Of a stretch of DNA of 64,000 nt, positions 44,303 to 56,164 are shown one piece after another (within the stretch, counting starts at the first letter, position 1; every line of letters begins with the position of its first letter). The notes under the pieces were generated by a model that worked only from the letters and a program-made list of their open reading frames with translations, had not been told where the DNA came from and searched no databases. Position numbers and translations under genes: made by a program. Origin of the DNA: Dichetophora obliterata (lineage: Eukaryota > Arthropoda > Insecta > Diptera > Sciomyzidae). The stretch is from positions 27,220,863 to 27,284,862 of the forward strand of contig OY986437.1 of the NCBI GenBank assembly GCA_963920525.1. The letters are read 5' to 3'.

Positions 44303-45248
44303 CAGAGACTGTAAATAATAATTATTTTTAGATTTTTAAATAAAAAAAGCATTATGAAAAAATTGTCGCACCGCCGTTTTGAAGGTAGAATTAGAATGCT
44401 CTCACATTGTAGAACTTGATTTCATATTGATTTTTAAAATTTTGATTTTTACAATTTTGAGCAAAACATAATAATTATATCTGCTTTTTATTTTTTTTTA
44501 AGGCAAAAATAAAAATCAAAATTCGCCCGATATTTTTTTAGCCACAAAATAGCTGGTATGTTTTGATTTTTAAACTTTACTTTGTCCGATATTTTTTTGT
44601 CACAAAATAACTGGTAACCCAGCAGCGGATTTGCCAGTGGCTACCATAGAACTAATACAGAATAAATTACCAGGTAAGGAATCATTACTTTTTTCAAAAA
44701 GTAATGCGTCTGCATATAGCAGAAGTAATTAACTCATACCTCATTACCTGTAATGTAGCATACAAGGAAAAGTAATGCAGTGATTTTGCAAATATCCGAA
44801 TAACTTAATACAAGTAGTATGTTACTCCATAACTTCTAGGTAATGCTGAAGGGAGGCGATCACTTACCTCCTGTCTCATTCAATGTTAAATGTAAGGCCT
44901 TCTATGCATAGTAAGGTAATATAGTCGGAAGTAGTGGTCATTACAAGGTAATTGATGCTTCATATATTCGGAATATATTCCATCCGCTACTGGGAAGTTT
45001 TAATTTTTATATTTTTAAGCAAAAATACGAAGTAAAGTTTGCCCGATATATTTTTGGTCACAAAATAACTGGTATGTTTTGATTTTTTTTTTTAATCCAA
45101 AAATAAAAAGCAGTTTTGATTTTTATTTTTGCCTTAAAAAAATATAAAGCAGAAATAATTATTATGTTTTGCTCAAAATTTTAAAAGTCACAAGATAATT
45201 ATTATTTTTTGCTTTTTATTATAAAAGGCATACTCAGTACGGTCTCTG
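44303..45248. mobile_element. Foldback-like inverted repeat
   Basis: CAGAGACTGTA at the left matches the inverted CAGAGACCGTA at the right. Inside them GAGCAAAACATAATAATTAT and GGCAAAAATAAAAATCAAAA are present inverted (44455-44520 against 45108-45180). CACAAAATAACTGGTATGTT occurs three times. A MITE sits at the centre (44618-44994). Confidence 0.65.
44618..44994. mobile_element. 377-bp MITE with CCCAGCAGCGGAT ends
   Basis: CCCAGCAGCGGAT (44618) and the inverted CCCAGTAGCGGAT pair. Interior motifs with GGTAATG and AGTAATG are frequent on both strands. No target duplication was identified. Confidence 0.6.
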
Positions 45249-46008
45249 GTTTAATGGCTTTATTTTGTATTGAAGATAAGCGTAGTGGTGGAGTGATTGT
45301 ACTTTAAGTAACGCTTTCAACTCGAAAGAGAAAAGGCAAACATTAAATTTGTAGCTTTAGTGGGACTATTGGTAGGAATTTTATTGTGAAAAAAATATTT
45401 CCAAGATTTAGGAGGGTTTATTGTTATTTATATTTTGTAGGAAAATTTTTTTATTTTTATTTGTGAAGTTGAATTTTTATCCTGGTATGACGACTGGTTA
45501 AAAGATGAAGATGTAATATTTAAAAAGATAAAAGGTAATGCATAATAGAGGGAAACATTTTGGGACAATTCTTTAATCACTGCATGCAACTCTTGGCTTA
45601 TGCGTAAAGGTTTCCAGAACTCATTTCGATAATTTAATTTTAGGAGCACATGGGATAAAATCGGGAAGCACCAAGGAATGTTAATTATTTACCAAAAAAG
45701 TTCTACAGTTTTTAAAGACACGCTTTTTTCCTCAATAAACTTTCATTATCCAGAACCGGATATTTATGATGTTTAAATTCAAAGCCCTTCAAATTAAGAA
45801 GGTCACCAAAAGCTTTTAGATTTTTGTAAATTGTAAATTAGATGGAAACTGCCAATTTCAAGAGCTTATCACAGACACAGTGTTGCCACTAAGACAAATT
45901 TTTTTATGTTTATCCGCTATGGAAAATATTTCCTCATTTCGTGCGTACTGTTTTGTCAAAAAGTATTTAATAATTATTTCCGCTGTTTTGGATTCTTGAA
46001 CCATAGTG

Positions 46009-47386
46009 CATTGGTTGACACTTTATTATTATGTAGTATTGATATTTAAGGTGGCACACAATACAATTAACGCTGCATTAAATTGTGTGAACTTTATAAA
46101 TTCAATAAAGATACTGCATTAAGACCATACCCACCCCCCCCCCCCCAACAAATACACATGTTTACACAAATGCACAAGTACAAATTCCAGTGCATATTTT
46201 TGCAATTTGTATGCTTTACACTATTGTGTTAAGCCAATAAAAAACGTCAACACGTTAACATATGCAGATTCCAGAGATAAGATAATACAACGTATTGAAA
46301 ATTAATAATAAAGTTTCGAAAAAATAATTTACATAAAAATGTCTCGATAACGCAGTCTAGTATAAAAGGAGTAGCAGCATAGCAATAATTTATACAAGTA
46401 TATTATACAAGTATAATGATGATCTTTATCACTAGTACGATCGATTTGGTCGTGCAAGTCTGGCTGTCAATGCAATCATCTAATCTTTTTTGTTTTTGTT
46501 GTTGTATGCCAGACAGGATCCGATCAGGATTGGCTGGCTTATTATATCGGGAATTTTAGATATTTGAGGTTATAGCGTACAGTCACAAAGTTGTTTTTTA
46601 AAAACACCAAGCTGTTTTTTAAAACTAACGCCATCTAATTTTGATATCCAAAATCAAAAGCTTGTACCTTTATATCTACAACAAAAGTTTTTAATAAGAA
46701 AAAACCGTTGAAGGTAAATTTTTGATTGAAATATTCTTGGAGTAAACGAATTTTAACGCAATTACATATGAATCAGGCGACCCGAACGAAGTCTGTTGCA
46801 AAAATACATCGATGTATTTCTTTGATTCGATGCATTCCGATTCTCATTCCTCCAACTAAAACTAGTTAACAATATTAAGATTATTCGTCAAATTACACGA
46901 GTTACATTTAATTTAGATTTAAAAATAAATTTAAATAAATAGTACTAATAATAATAATTAACATATTTCAAGATACTTAATATCTATTCAGTAGAGAAAT
47001 GGTGATGACAATATTATTATTATAATACTGTGTTTATTGTCATTTTACATAAAATTAAAAAAAGGTGTGCCAGTGCAAGCTAAGAAGGTGGAAAGGAAAA
47101 AGCAAGTGCTAGAAAAGTAGAAAAAGAAAGAATAAGAGGTGTGTGTGGCTGTTAATGTCTAATCTATAGCAACGATTCCAAATTATTATATTCAAAATTA
47201 TACAACCAGATTTTACAATGTTTCAGAAACAATCTAAGTGACCTGCATCAGAGATCTGCAACGGATAGCTTTTTTTCGACTCTGAGTATATCCGAAAAAA
47301 ATAAGTACAAAAACCTACTCACCCTTAGCGCACGCAACTCGACTCATATTCTCTTCTACGAAGCTAGAATGCGGCGGTTCAAATAA
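46009..47386. other. AT-rich DNA with a C homopolymer
   Basis: A 14-16 bp C run lies at about 46133-46146. ATAATA repeats occur at 46930-47020. No gene or repeat end was recognised. Confidence 0.45.
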
Positions 47387-47618
47387 CTGCCTGAACAGAT
47401 AGAACGGCGTCAGCGACTAGCGGCGCTCTCTGCCGCAGCGTCAGCTCGAAATGAAACGAGTTCGCTACCACTGTTCTCGCTCTGAAGAGAGCTCAATGAC
47501 AGCGGCAAACTGAAAATAGAACTAGATTCTATTTCGGCGGCCGACGGCGAGCGTTTCACCTTGAATTCATACATTTTGTTGACGCTAGCCGCTGACGCCG
47601 TTCTATCTGTTCAGGCAG
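47387..47618. mobile_element. GC-rich hairpin MITE, PIF/Harbinger-type (TAA)
   Basis: CTGCCTGAACAGATAGAACG, continuing GCGTCAGCG.CTAGCG, is inverted at 47583-47618 with one change. TAA flanks both ends (47384-47386, 47619-47621). The interior is rich in GCGG/CGCTCTC and much more GC-rich than the surroundings. Confidence 0.8.
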
Positions 47619-47714
47619 TAAATGTGAGTATCCTCAGTCATGAGTCGGATCGGGAAAGATCGGGTTTTTTCGGTTCGTAAATACTTATGGTTCGTAAATA
47701 CTGATCTTGCTGAT

Positions 47715-48691
47715 CAGTGTTGCCATGAAAAAAAATTTTACAGCGTAACTTTTGCACTCTGCTCGTCGGATTTCTCGTCGGATTTGTGAAATCCTGAAAA
47801 CAAGAACTAAGACATTTTCAATCGCATTTTACAACAAAGAAGACAAATAAAATATTGCATTTTATTAGACGTATGACGTATATGTTTATTTATTTAAATA
47901 AATAACATTTTTTTCAAAATTCAATTCAGTAATCATTATAAATATAGAAAATATATTATAATAAATTACATTTTGAAAATATTTTTGAACACACAAACGA
48001 AGAGTAAAAATCAAATTAAATACATTTGCAACACAGTTTCGTTAAATGTAGATCTCTTAAAACGGTAAAAATGAAATGCATAGAGCTATAATACATAATT
48101 TTTCAATTTTAACTCTATAAATGTAAAGCTTGATTAACGAAAAAATGTTGTTGTTTTAAGCCAGCAAAAACTACAAAAATATTCGATTTTTGTGAAAAAA
48201 AAATATAATTTTTCGAAGTCATATATACGTTGCTTTATTAAATTTGTTTATCAATTCTTTATCAATTTCAAGACTAAAACAGTTATAAGATTTCATACGC
48301 AGATAATCTTTTGTATGCAGAGTTCCTTCCATTGTATCTAACTCTAATCTATTGCAAATTTAGTTTTATTAATATTTATTTGGCTAAAAGTGCGCTCAAC
48401 GTTAGCTGAGGAATTCGGTAAGCTCAACAATTCAAAAATAAATTTTCCCATTGTTGGAAATACAGACGTACCATCGCATCTTTTTGTTTTAAAGTTGCCA
48501 TCAATTTTATTATACTAATTTTTTTCTTTTCATATATATATATGTATATAAAAATATATGCAAAATCGGACGCCGGATCTACTTTTTCTGAAATCGTAAC
48601 ATTTTGAAGAATTTTGGTCAAATATCGGAACGTCGGATTCAAGTATTAAAATCGTAACATATCCGATATATCGGACCATATGGCAACGCTG
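47715..48691 (-). mobile_element. hAT element remnant with exact 8-bp duplications
   Basis: CAGTGTTGCCATG (left) and inverted CAGCGTTGCCATATGG (right) are flanked by TTGCTGAT on both sides (47707-47714, 48692-48699). 'CAG.GTTGCCA' ends and 8-bp duplications are standard for hAT. A transposase tail lies inside. Confidence 0.9.
48219..48447 (-). pseudogene. hAT transposase C-terminus (frameshifted)
   Basis: The minus strand reads ELLSLPNSSANVERTFSQIN then NKTKFAID and stops. A second frame continues NRLELDTMEGTLHTKDYLRM and IDKELINKFNKATYI. This is the hAT dimerisation tail of the 'LPHSSA..ER.FS..N' class. No other part of the transposase is readable. Confidence 0.85.
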
Positions 48692-49725
48692 TTGCTGATA
48701 ATTATCCTACTTGCCTAAATACTCATAATCGACACAAGTAACCGAATCACTCGGCTCATCTGCCACAGATATGAAAGAGAGCGCAGTAGAGCGCAGTAGA
48801 GCGCAGCAGTAAATAGTGAGCGAATTTTTTGTATTTGTTTTGTGCTATTTTTTCATAAGCATTTAGATACCAACAGATGTGTAATTCTTGTGTTGCTTTT
48901 GGTTTTTATCTTACACAGTGAAAGCTGCGCATGAGGTAAAATTGTTGAGGCTTAAAAATAATACGTAGTTTCGATAGTTTCGTGAGTGTCATTCATTTTC
49001 TGCAATCAGCAGTTATAATTAAATTTGTAAAGTATTTTATTTTTTATTTTTCTGTAACCTTAAGTTGCCAAATCACATGCGCATAATTTAAATTAAACTT
49101 CTATTGCACGTGTTTACGCACAAGAAGCAAACAGACACGAGCGCCGCACAGTGGTTGAGCCCCATACAAAAGTTGTCAATAAATAGAATGACTCCTCGTA
49201 AACCAATTAAATTTTGTGTATTATTTGGAATATGCTTTATTAGAATACACACACATATATTTTTAAATCCACCCTCAATCACGCCTACCTCCCATACAAC
49301 ACAAATATTTAAAACGCCATATTTTTTTTTGTCTTGAACCCATACAAGAATCATTCTGTCAGAAACCTGCGATATAGGTCTAACATAAAAAATATATTTT
49401 TTGCCACGCCCACCTCCCACACGAAATTGTCCTCTTCACGTGTTTTTCCCAATTCCAACGTCAATGAAGCGCAGCATCTAAACTGATAGATGCATTCAAA
49501 GATATTATTTGTTTGCTTTTTATAAAAACAGAAAAAAATCATCAAAAAATAGCTTATCGTTTCGTTTTTATTCCAAAAAAAATGGAGTGAACCTCATGTT
49601 TTTGCCCCAAATTGGCGCTGGTTGCAAATGTGATACTATCAACAGTTTAAAAAGATAATAGCATACTTTTTAGCATTGTGATAAAGTGAGCACAGGTCGT
49701 GTAGCTTAAAAACATGGCTTGCATA
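48692..49725. other. Unassigned DNA with CACGCCCACCTCCCA-type motifs
   Basis: GAGCGCAGTA is repeated at 48780-48808. CACGCCTACCTCCCATACA (49282) and CACGCCCACCTCCCACACG (49405) resemble a unit common in fly repeats, related to the interior of the 6.49-kb element. No gene. Confidence 0.4.
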
Positions 49726-50136
49726 CACGGAGAAAACTGTTTGCTAAATTAGTATTGTGTTTAAGCAAAACTTGCGCTTGATTCTCAGCCACTTCAAAAT
49801 AATACTAAATTTCAGCAAAAACTAGTAAAAATGTGCTATTACAATTTATAATAATTAAGCAAATATTTGCTTGAATTAAGTAAAAATTTGCTATTCCATT
49901 TTAAAATAACTAAGCAAATATTTACTTGAATTAAGTAAAAATTTGATTTTCAGTTTATAATAACTTAGCAAAATTTTACTTGAATTAAATCAAAATTTTG
50001 CTTTTTCTTAAATACACGATGAGTGATTGCAATTTAGCAATCTTTTTCTTAAATCACATTTTGATTGAGCAACACTTTGCTGATTTGCTTTTAAGCAAAA
50101 CATTTGCTTGATTCAAGCAAATTAATTTTCTCCGTG
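49726..50136. mobile_element. 411-bp element with CACGGAGAAAA ends
   Basis: CACGGAGAAAA (49726) is matched inverted at the right end (50126-50136), with TA outside each. The interior consists of units of AAGCAAATATTTGCTTGAATTAAG type. Third member of the CAC-GAGAAAA group. Confidence 0.8.
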
Positions 50137-51604
50137 TACGTATTCTTATTTTGTTGTTTAGAATCAAAGAATATATATTGCACTTTCAGCTAATTGAAGA
50201 TGTTTGAGGAACATTTCTAGACAAGGGAATTTGAATATTTGAATAGTTTTGAAAGCATTTTATTGCGAAATTCATTAATATGTTTCATAGTTAGCTATAA
50301 GATAATGTGAATTAATTTAACTTTAAACATATCACATAACTGTTTTACTAATTCAATTTAATTGTAATTATTTAAAAAATATTTACTATATATTAACATA
50401 GCAAATTAATAGACTGAGAAACACACTATAGAATACTTTGGTACTCTGTAAATATATACTACTATTGGAAAAGAAAAATTATAAAATTTTAAACCATGTA
50501 TCGTATTTAGTAAGTAAATGCTTTCACTATTTACATTAAAAATTTAACGATTTTAAATAAAAAAATATACCTATATATTAATATGCCGAACATTCGTTAG
50601 AAGTGATCGTTAAATAAAGAAATGCCTTAAAACATCCTAAAGAAAATGACTATAGTAATAAACCTTGAGACTAAACAAATCTATATTTTCTTCGAAACGC
50701 ATTTAGTTTTTACCAAATGTTGTTCAAGGAAGCAAAAAATTCTGTCAGTTTTTTTTTAATCGCTCCACTTAAAGTACAATAAAAGCATTTCTTTATTTAA
50801 AATATCGTCGACATCCGAAGATCATTATGTTTTATTCTGCAAAAAAATAAATTTACGTATTTTTGTCATATCAACTTTGCATAAGTAATTTATTGCAAAA
50901 ATAAACAAATTTTTCAAGTATGCAAAAAACTTTTCCAATAATACTTTTTGTACTTAAAAAAACCAGATTGCAATACGTTTTCTCAATTGTCTGTAATAAC
51001 TCTTGAAAAATATCAATATTTTACGAAATTTTTTCAACATTTTACATCAATCGTATTTTAAGGCGTCTATGCAGAAAACCTATATATATTTCTGTTAAAT
51101 AGTTTGGAATCATGCTAGTTAGAATATTCTTAAACAACGCAAAGATAAAAAATCACAAGAAGAAATTATCAGTTTTGCTATTTATTTTCAACTTTTATCC
51201 ACTGTGCAACAATAAAATACCAAGAACGAGTTTTCGAGAAAAAACAAATAAAAAATGAGAGCTAACATGGCCTACAGACAAGCACTTACGAAAAGTGCAT
51301 ACGCAAAAAAAAAAACTAATTAAGGCTAAGAGACGTTGGCAGAGAAGGAGCAGTACTCAGAGTACACTCAAAATACATTCGGATCGAGCGCCTTCGTAAT
51401 AAACTGACTCAACGCACTCATTGAAAATGGCTCGAAGTGGATCGGATCACGCCGCTCTCGGATATGAGAATGTACTTATACCCGAAAAAATGCTAATGAG
51501 CCGAATGCCTATAAGTAGTTTACACATATTATTAAGTATGGATAGAGTTGAGAACAGCACGACACTCGGGTATGATTTGAGTATCCGAATACTGTCGGAT
51601 ACTC
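50137..51604. other. AT-rich DNA, nothing recognised
   Basis: No coding frame or repeat ends were found. 51400-51600 is less AT-rich, but its one frame (51421-51627) shows no domain. Confidence 0.4.
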
Positions 51605-52093
51605 ATTGCAGTTCTCTGGTAGCATGATGATTTGGGCTTGTATGTGATGATTTGGACCTAACCGTACTGAAGAACATTTTGCTGCAAAGTGCTGAGAAAC
51701 TTGGTATACTCGACAAGTTCCGGTTTTATCAAGACAACGACCCGAAGCATAAGTCGGGAAATGTGGAGTCCTGGCTCATATAGAACTGTCGCCACTTGAT
51801 GGCACCACCGGCACAGTCACCTGATATGAGCGTCATTGAAAACCGGTGAGCCTTTTTGGACAAACGCAAACACAAAATTTCGAACAGAGGAGAATTGAAA
51901 AAGGCGCTTCTAGAGGAATGGCAGAAAATTAAATCAGACATTACACGAAAGCTTGTCGATTCAATGCCAAACAGGCTGCAGGCTCTAGTTAAGGCAAAAG
52001 GATATCACACAAAATATTGAAAGTAAAAAAACAAAACCATATTGTACATGATTTTTAAGGTAAAATTGAACTGTATCAAATAAGCTGTGACTT
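51605..52093 (+). pseudogene. Tc1-like transposase, C-terminal half, with right element end
   Basis: Across frames: FRFYQDNDPKHKSGNVESWL (second catalytic Asp), APPAQSPDMSVIEN (catalytic Glu) and GELKKALLEEWQKIKSDITR ending QALVKAKGYHTKY and a stop (~52019). The right end TATCAAATAAGCTGTGAC (52074-52092) matches the repeat of the Tc1 element at 59496-61144, so both belong to one family. In-frame stops are present and the 5' half is missing. Confidence 0.85.
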
Positions 52094-52217
52094 AAAATTG
52101 TTCAGTAGTTTTTTATTTTTAGTTCTTGTGTTGTTAAGTAACTATTTGAATAAATAAAAATGTTACTTGGTTAAACTCCATACATTACGCTAAAAACTCA
52201 CATTAAAATTTTTTCTA

Positions 52218-52369
52218 AATTCTACTTTTATTTACGCGTGTTTGCGCATTTGCGTATTTGCGTTTGCATGCAAAACAACAACAAAGCAAAATACGCTGAC
52301 GTAAATTGGCGTAAAAATAACAAATTGTACAAATAACAGGCCTGCGTATAGAAACTGTGAATAGCCTTA
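52218..52369 (-). mobile_element. Partial copy of the 14583-14903 MITE
   Basis: Read inverted it begins AAGGCTATTCACAGTTTCTA, passes CCAATTTACG, GCGTATTTTGCTTTGTTGTT and CACGCGTAAATAAAAGTAG, and stops where the other copy goes on. Confidence 0.8.
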
Positions 52370-53747
52370 ATGTAGTTTTCACATAAGTAAATGACAAAAG
52401 TTATTTATAACCATTAATCGCTTCTAAACTTCAAACCATTAAAAGATTATCGCCATAATCATAAAAATATCGGCTTACAAAATCAACACAATATCAGTTA
52501 AGAGATTATAAGCTCAAATGTTTACCAAAATGTCCGCAAGAAATGGTAGACACTCAATCAATCAGCTTAGATATGAAAATCAATCACAATACAAAAGATA
52601 ATAATATTTCTTTATTCCAGTTATGTGTAAGATTTCGCATATTTTGTTGGAATAGATAAATAATTACCTTTGTCACTAGAAGACACAAGTTAACACTTAA
52701 TAATCCGAATGATGCCACGTGGTGCGAACAAAGCAATACAAAGCTGTTATCAGCCACGGCTCGGCAAAGACCAACTAAAGACTAAATGAGTACATATAGC
52801 AAAATATATTTGTAAACCAAATGAGGCTATAATATTTATTGATAAGCATTTAGCTGTTGATCAAAAAAATCGAGAAAAAAATAGAATTTGAGCTGCTATT
52901 CCAAAGTGTAGAGTACCATGTATTAGCAAAATTATAAGATTTTAAGGCCAATCTATAGAATAGTCTGGAATTTCAATGTGATTGCTTAGAAAATACAAAC
53001 GTATGTAAGTACGTGTATGCGAAGGTCAGCTAATGACACTAGCGTCACTTTTGAAGTCTATGTCCAGCTGATAAATATTGCTACAGAAGTATAATGAAAT
53101 ATTGTTAAATTTAGCTCAATACCATTTGGTAGCCACTCAGCAATTGAATGATCTTAATTAGCTTCAGTTGCAGCTTGAGGCTCAACAGTTTTTGATCAAA
53201 TAAAATTTGATACTAAGGTTCATAGAAGGAAAATAATAAAAAAAGAAACTGTTTTCCTTATCTTGAGAATCTTATCGTGGTAACGTTAGGTAGTACAGCA
53301 AACAGTTAAGAAAGTGCAACCGATTTATTTGTAGTTGTAAAAGATAGCTGCTTATCAGAAGGAGGTGATATATAAAAAAAAACTGTTATCAGGCTTACTT
53401 CTTATTGCTTAGCGTCATTGAAGTTTATGTGACGCTGGTGATAAGTGACCCATATTGATGACGCATTTAAAAAATCGACATTTTTTCTTAAAGTTTTTAT
53501 GCTATTTAAAGTTGCCAAAGCAGCTCATCTCACCGCTTTTAGCTGGCTGATGAAATCAAAATTTACCGATGTGCATAAAGTTAGCTCCGGTATAACTAAA
53601 GTTTTAAAGGACGTGGGCTGCCTGATCACTGAAGAGTAGGGCAGGTCGATTTAAAAATCGCCCATTACTCAGTGAAAATCGTATTTTAGGGATCAAAATA
53701 AGAAACTTTGCCCGAGGACTTATACCTCTAAAACGAAATCTAATGCC
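52370..53747. other. AT-rich DNA, nothing recognised
   Basis: A 64-codon frame (53445-53639) has no recognisable feature. Confidence 0.4.
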
Positions 53748-54116
53748 CCAACTTTTGACTTTTGTCCCTTAGGGTCAAATTTTGAAAAATCCCTGTTTGA
53801 CCCATTTAGAGTGCCCCAATCGAGTCCGAATGTATGACCGACTCCCACTCACTTTGGAGGGGCGATCTACCCATGCCAGTGGCGAACCCATTTCGATGAT
53901 TTTTTCATGTAAAGTACCAAAAATGGTGATTTTTTGAAATGTTTGTATGGGGAACCCCAAAGAGGAGCTCTAGGGGGTGTGCCACTGGCATGGGTGGATC
54001 GGCCCTCCAAAGTTAGTGGGGGTCGGTCATACATTTGGACTCGATTGAGGCACTCTAACTGGGTCAAAAAGGGATTTTTCAAAATTTGACCTTACGGGAC
54101 AAAAGTCAAAAGTTGG
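53748..54116. repeat. Long hairpin: ~140-bp arms, ~87-base loop
   Basis: The arm 53748-53889 (CCAACTTTTGACTTTTGTCC through ACCCATGCCAGTGGC) is inverted at 53976-54116 with about ten differences. The element TTGACCCATTTAGAGTGCCC is repeated directly at 54121, just outside. There is no gene. Confidence 0.9.
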
Positions 54117-54150
54117 GTCTTTGACCCATTTAGAGTGCCCCAATCGAAGG

Positions 54151-55452
54151 GTGGTTAAATTTTTAGGGCCGATGTTGATTTTGAATAAAACACAAATTAT
54201 TCAGTAAATTATTGTCATTCCTTTTTAATATGATAATATTCGTATGGTTCAATTATGTATAGAACAAAATATTGGCCAAATGGCCGCCGCGACCTCGGCG
54301 GCACACCTCGATCCGATGGTCCGAATTTTCGGTGCGCTGAGGCGTAATTAAGGTTCTATGCCATTAATGTGCCGAATTATCTCAACCTTTAGCTCTTGAA
54401 TTGTTGCTGGCTTATCGACATACACCTTTTCTTTCAAATAACCCCAAAAAAAGAAGTCCAACGGTGTCAAATCACATGATCTTGGCGGCCAATTGACATC
54501 GCCACCACGTGAGATAACACGGCCATTGAATTTTTCGCGCAAAAGAGCCATTGTTTCGTTAGCTGTGTGGCAAGTGGCACCGTCCTGTTGAAACCACATA
54601 TCGTCCACATCCATATCTTCCAATTCGGGCCATAAAAAGTTCGTTATCATCTCACGATAGCGAACACCATTCACAGTAACTGCCTGACCGGCCTCATTTT
54701 GGAAAAAATACGGCCCAATGATGCCGCCCATAAGCCAGCCAGCCCAGTCACTCTTTGTGGGTGCATTGGTTTTTCGACAGTCACTCTTGGATTATTGACA
54801 AATTCGCCCAAATACGGCAATTCTGCTTATTGACGAATCCACTGAGGTGAAAATGTGCCTCATCACTGCAGATGATTTTCTTCGTAAATTGATCATCCAC
54901 TATTGCCATTTCTTGCCACCATTCTGACCACTGACGACGCTTGAAATGGTCAAGAGGCTTTAGTTCTTGAGTCAATTGCACCTTGTAAGCGTGTAAATGC
55001 AAGTCTTTATGCATAATGTTCATCAACGACGAGCGTGAGAGGTGCAATTGTTGGGCACGACGACGAGTTGAGGTGGACGGCTCTTCAACCACACTATCGC
55101 GAACAGCAGCAATATTTTCTGCAGTACGAGCTGTACGAGCATGCACTGGTGTTTTCATATCTCCTACAGACCCGGTTTGCTCAAATTTTTGCACGATTTT
55201 TCGTACGATTGTACGCACATTTGGACGATTAAATTTACCGAAAAAATCACGAAATGCACGATATGCATTTTGATTTGAACGTCCATTTTCATAATAAGCC
55301 TGAATAACTTTTACGCTTTGCTCGATTGTGTATCTTTCCATGGTTCAAATTGAATTAGTCTGAAATTGAGAAATGTCAAATGAAATGGAGAACAAAACTG
55401 GACGTTTAGGTGTGGTTCACATTCAACATCGGCCTTTAAAATTTAACCAACC
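54151..55452 (-). mobile_element. rosa-like (DD41D) mariner element
   Basis: The left GGTGGTTAAATTTTTAGGGC and the inverted right GGTTGGTTAAATTTTAAAGG continue into CCGATGTTGA on both sides. They enclose a broken transposase of the DD41D type. The target duplication was not resolved. Confidence 0.8.
54253..55341 (-). pseudogene. rosa-like mariner transposase (frameshifted)
   Basis: The start MERYTIEQSVKVIQAYYENG opens a helix-turn-helix region (54781-55341) that includes NRPNVRTIVRKIVQKFEQTG and the linker LTQELKPLDHFKRRQWSEWW. SDEAHFHLSGFVNKQNCRIW carries the first catalytic Asp. Two frameshifts follow near 54731-54790. The second frame (54348-54731) gives MGGIIGPYFFQNEAG, MWFQQDGATCHTA (second Asp) and WPPRSCDLTPLDFFFWGYLK (third Asp). 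Forty-one residues lie between the last two, which defines DD41D. The true C-terminus RRGRGGHLANILF is in a third frame, ending near 54253. This lineage is known from tephritid flies (rosa). Not functional. Confidence 0.88.
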
Positions 55453-55617
55453 TTTAAATGCAAAATTCAGTATTTTTCAGCCGCTTTTGCAAAAAAGAGC
55501 GTGAGAGCGGTACCGCGATTGCGGTTAAACCGCATAATTTGACCCCAGCCTAAAATAGCCAAAGAATGCCGTACTGCATTAGGCGAAATATCAAATTGTT
55601 TTAACACTATCTTCAAT
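55453..55617. other. Unassigned spacer
   Basis: Nothing recognised. Confidence 0.4.
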
Positions 55618-55972
55618 CCAGGAAATGGAAACATTCCCGGATATAAACAGGAAACATTTCATGGAATGTAGGAAGTATTCCCTTCCGTTGGACACTACAT
55701 TTATTTTTTACATAGCATGTCATTAAAGGGACACATTCTTCTCCGCTGTGTTAAAAATAAATGTATAAACATTCCTCTCCGCTGTCTTAAAAAGTGAATT
55801 GGAAGCAGTCTTCTACCCTATTCTAAACATTAATGTGTAAACATTTCTCTCCTTTTTTATGAAAATGCCCGGCCAGGATTCGAACCCGGGACCCCTGAGC
55901 GATAGTCAAGCGCGCTACCACTAGACTATCAAATTCTATAATAAGCGGCTAGGAAACAATGATATTAATGAA
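55618..55972 (-). repeat. tRNA-containing repeat family 2, copy 2
   Basis: An inverted copy of 38775-39130, including ~30 bp upstream of the tRNA-like part, the ~36-bp units and the CATTCCATGAAATGTTTCCT tail. Confidence 0.85.
55868..55940 (-). other. tRNA-like module of repeat family 2
   Basis: A and B boxes (TAGTCTAGTGG, GGTTCGAATCC) and T arm intact. The anticodon stem CTTGA/TCAGG pairs with loop CTATCGC. The acceptor stem no longer pairs, so this is not a tRNA gene. Confidence 0.7.
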
Positions 55973-56164
55973 GCAGTGACGACGACGTAGTACCCTCGTG
56001 AGGAAAGCGAAATTTCGTGTTTTCACACAGACACGATCGGTAAATCACACGTACCCTGTCGATTATTGCAAGCGCAAGCTAAGTCAGTGTATGTCTGACA
56101 ATCAAGTAAACAATTTTGGCTCACATCACTTCAGAAAATGAACATTGTTGGAATGAATAGCAAG

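Larger units (their letters stand above)
39519..46008. mobile_element. 6.49-kb TIR element with 6-bp flanking duplication
   Basis: CACTATGGTTCAAGAA (39519) is matched by the inverted right end (45993-46008). Similarity goes on for ~34 bp (CCAAA..AGCGG). CATTGG lies directly outside both ends (39513-39518, 46009-46014). The class is open: CAC-starting ends recall Transib or CACTA elements, but neither usually makes a 6-bp duplication. The interior is degenerate tandem units plus later insertions. No transposase of its own was recognised. Confidence 0.65.

Noticed and set aside
55016..55273. 85-codon plus-strand frame
   Set aside because: Antisense of the rosa-like transposase.
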